From Sphingomonas natans (GTDB lineage Bacteria; Pseudomonadota; Alphaproteobacteria; Sphingomonadales; Sphingomonadaceae), in NCBI RefSeq assembly GCF_030546695.1, contig NZ_JAUOTP010000001.1, positions 434,001 to 498,000 of the forward strand: a stretch of DNA of 64,000 bases, in the 5' to 3' direction. This document shows, piece after piece, positions 63,929 to 64,000 of the stretch (position 1 is the first letter of the stretch; each line of letters begins with the position of its first letter). Under the pieces are notes generated by a model. That model was given only the letters and a program-made list of their open reading frames with translations. It did not search any database and was not told where the DNA came from. Made by a program: the position numbers and the translations under genes.

Positions 63929-64000
63929 GTGCTCCGCGTCCTGCCTCTGTCGCTGATCGATCTCACCCAGCCGCGGATCCTCGCGATCCTGTTCCGCTCG
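63929..64000 (+). CDS. Start of a membrane protein gene, possibly EI24/CysZ-like (cut by window edge)
   Basis: From a GTG at 63929 the frame is open to the edge (24 codons): VLRVLPLSLIDLTQPRILAILFRS. An in-frame TGA lies just upstream. The short N-terminus resembles EI24-domain membrane proteins (ALxDLxxPRxL...), but there is too little to be sure. Confidence 0.4.
   Translation, partial: MLRVLPLSLIDLTQPRILAILFRS

Overview
The window is high-GC chromosomal DNA from an alphaproteobacterium, most likely a Sphingomonas-type sphingomonad. Pointers to this are three secreted proteins ending in PEPASWAMM-type sorting tails, a split gcvPA/gcvPB preceded by a tandem glycine riboswitch, glyQ/glyS and ppdK side by side, an eukaryotic-type ornithine decarboxylase next to a deoxyhypusine-synthase-like gene (sphingomonads are known for sym-homospermidine), the ybgF-tilS-ftsH order, and many short palindromic intergenic repeats. 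No rRNA, tRNA, prophage, IS element or CRISPR array was seen; most of it is core genome.

Layout. 1-3.7 kb: a glycosyltransferase cut by the left edge, a small lipoprotein, cysS and a PEP-CTERM protein. 4.1-8.9 kb: the glycine-cleavage operon gcvT-gcvH-gcvPA-gcvPB on the minus strand behind a tandem glycine aptamer. 9-13.2 kb: a lipoprotein, then ispH-thrB-rnhA and a DAO-type flavoprotein. 13.3-20.6 kb: a Tad/Flp pilus assembly operon (cpaA, B, C, D, E, tadB, tadC) without cpaF or a pilin gene. 20.6-28.9 kb: EF-hand protein with a small secreted partner, ppdK, glyS-glyQ and a TraB/GumN protein. 29-33.6 kb: an outer-membrane barrel protein, rplY-pth, an MddA-like methyltransferase, MliC-like and DUF72 proteins. 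33.7-38.6 kb: a threonine-dehydratase-like enzyme diverging from the polyamine pair (ornithine decarboxylase, DHS-like), then pldA. 38.7-46.1 kb: leuC with a metallo-beta-lactamase-fold gene, an epimerase, a ferredoxin-like and a J-domain protein, a candidate sRNA, an M13 peptidase and ubiG. 46.2-64 kb: aspartate kinase, a cold-shock protein, nitronate monooxygenase, two PEP-CTERM proteins, ptsP, a RodZ-like protein, ybgF-tilS-ftsH, an adenylate cyclase, tyrS, a bestrophin-like channel and a gene start at the right edge.

The least ordinary signal is a set of composite palindromic repeats of about 80-150 bp in several families. Two copies lie in frame inside essential genes: 126 bp in tilS and 108 bp in glyS, both multiples of three. 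One encodes the C-terminus of an epimerase. At least two (before glyS and pth) end in a purine run that forms the ribosome binding site of the next gene. Other points are a structured leader before the ornithine decarboxylase that would bury its Shine-Dalgarno sequence, a probable CTG start overlapping the leuC stop, and an autonomous sRNA candidate downstream of the M13 peptidase gene.

Functionally, glycine is a theme: the riboswitch-controlled cleavage system and the two-subunit glycyl-tRNA synthetase. The polyamine pair likely turns ornithine into putrescine and then into a longer polyamine. Starts were chosen by Shine-Dalgarno spacing, overlap with upstream stops and family length; several genes use TTG or GTG.
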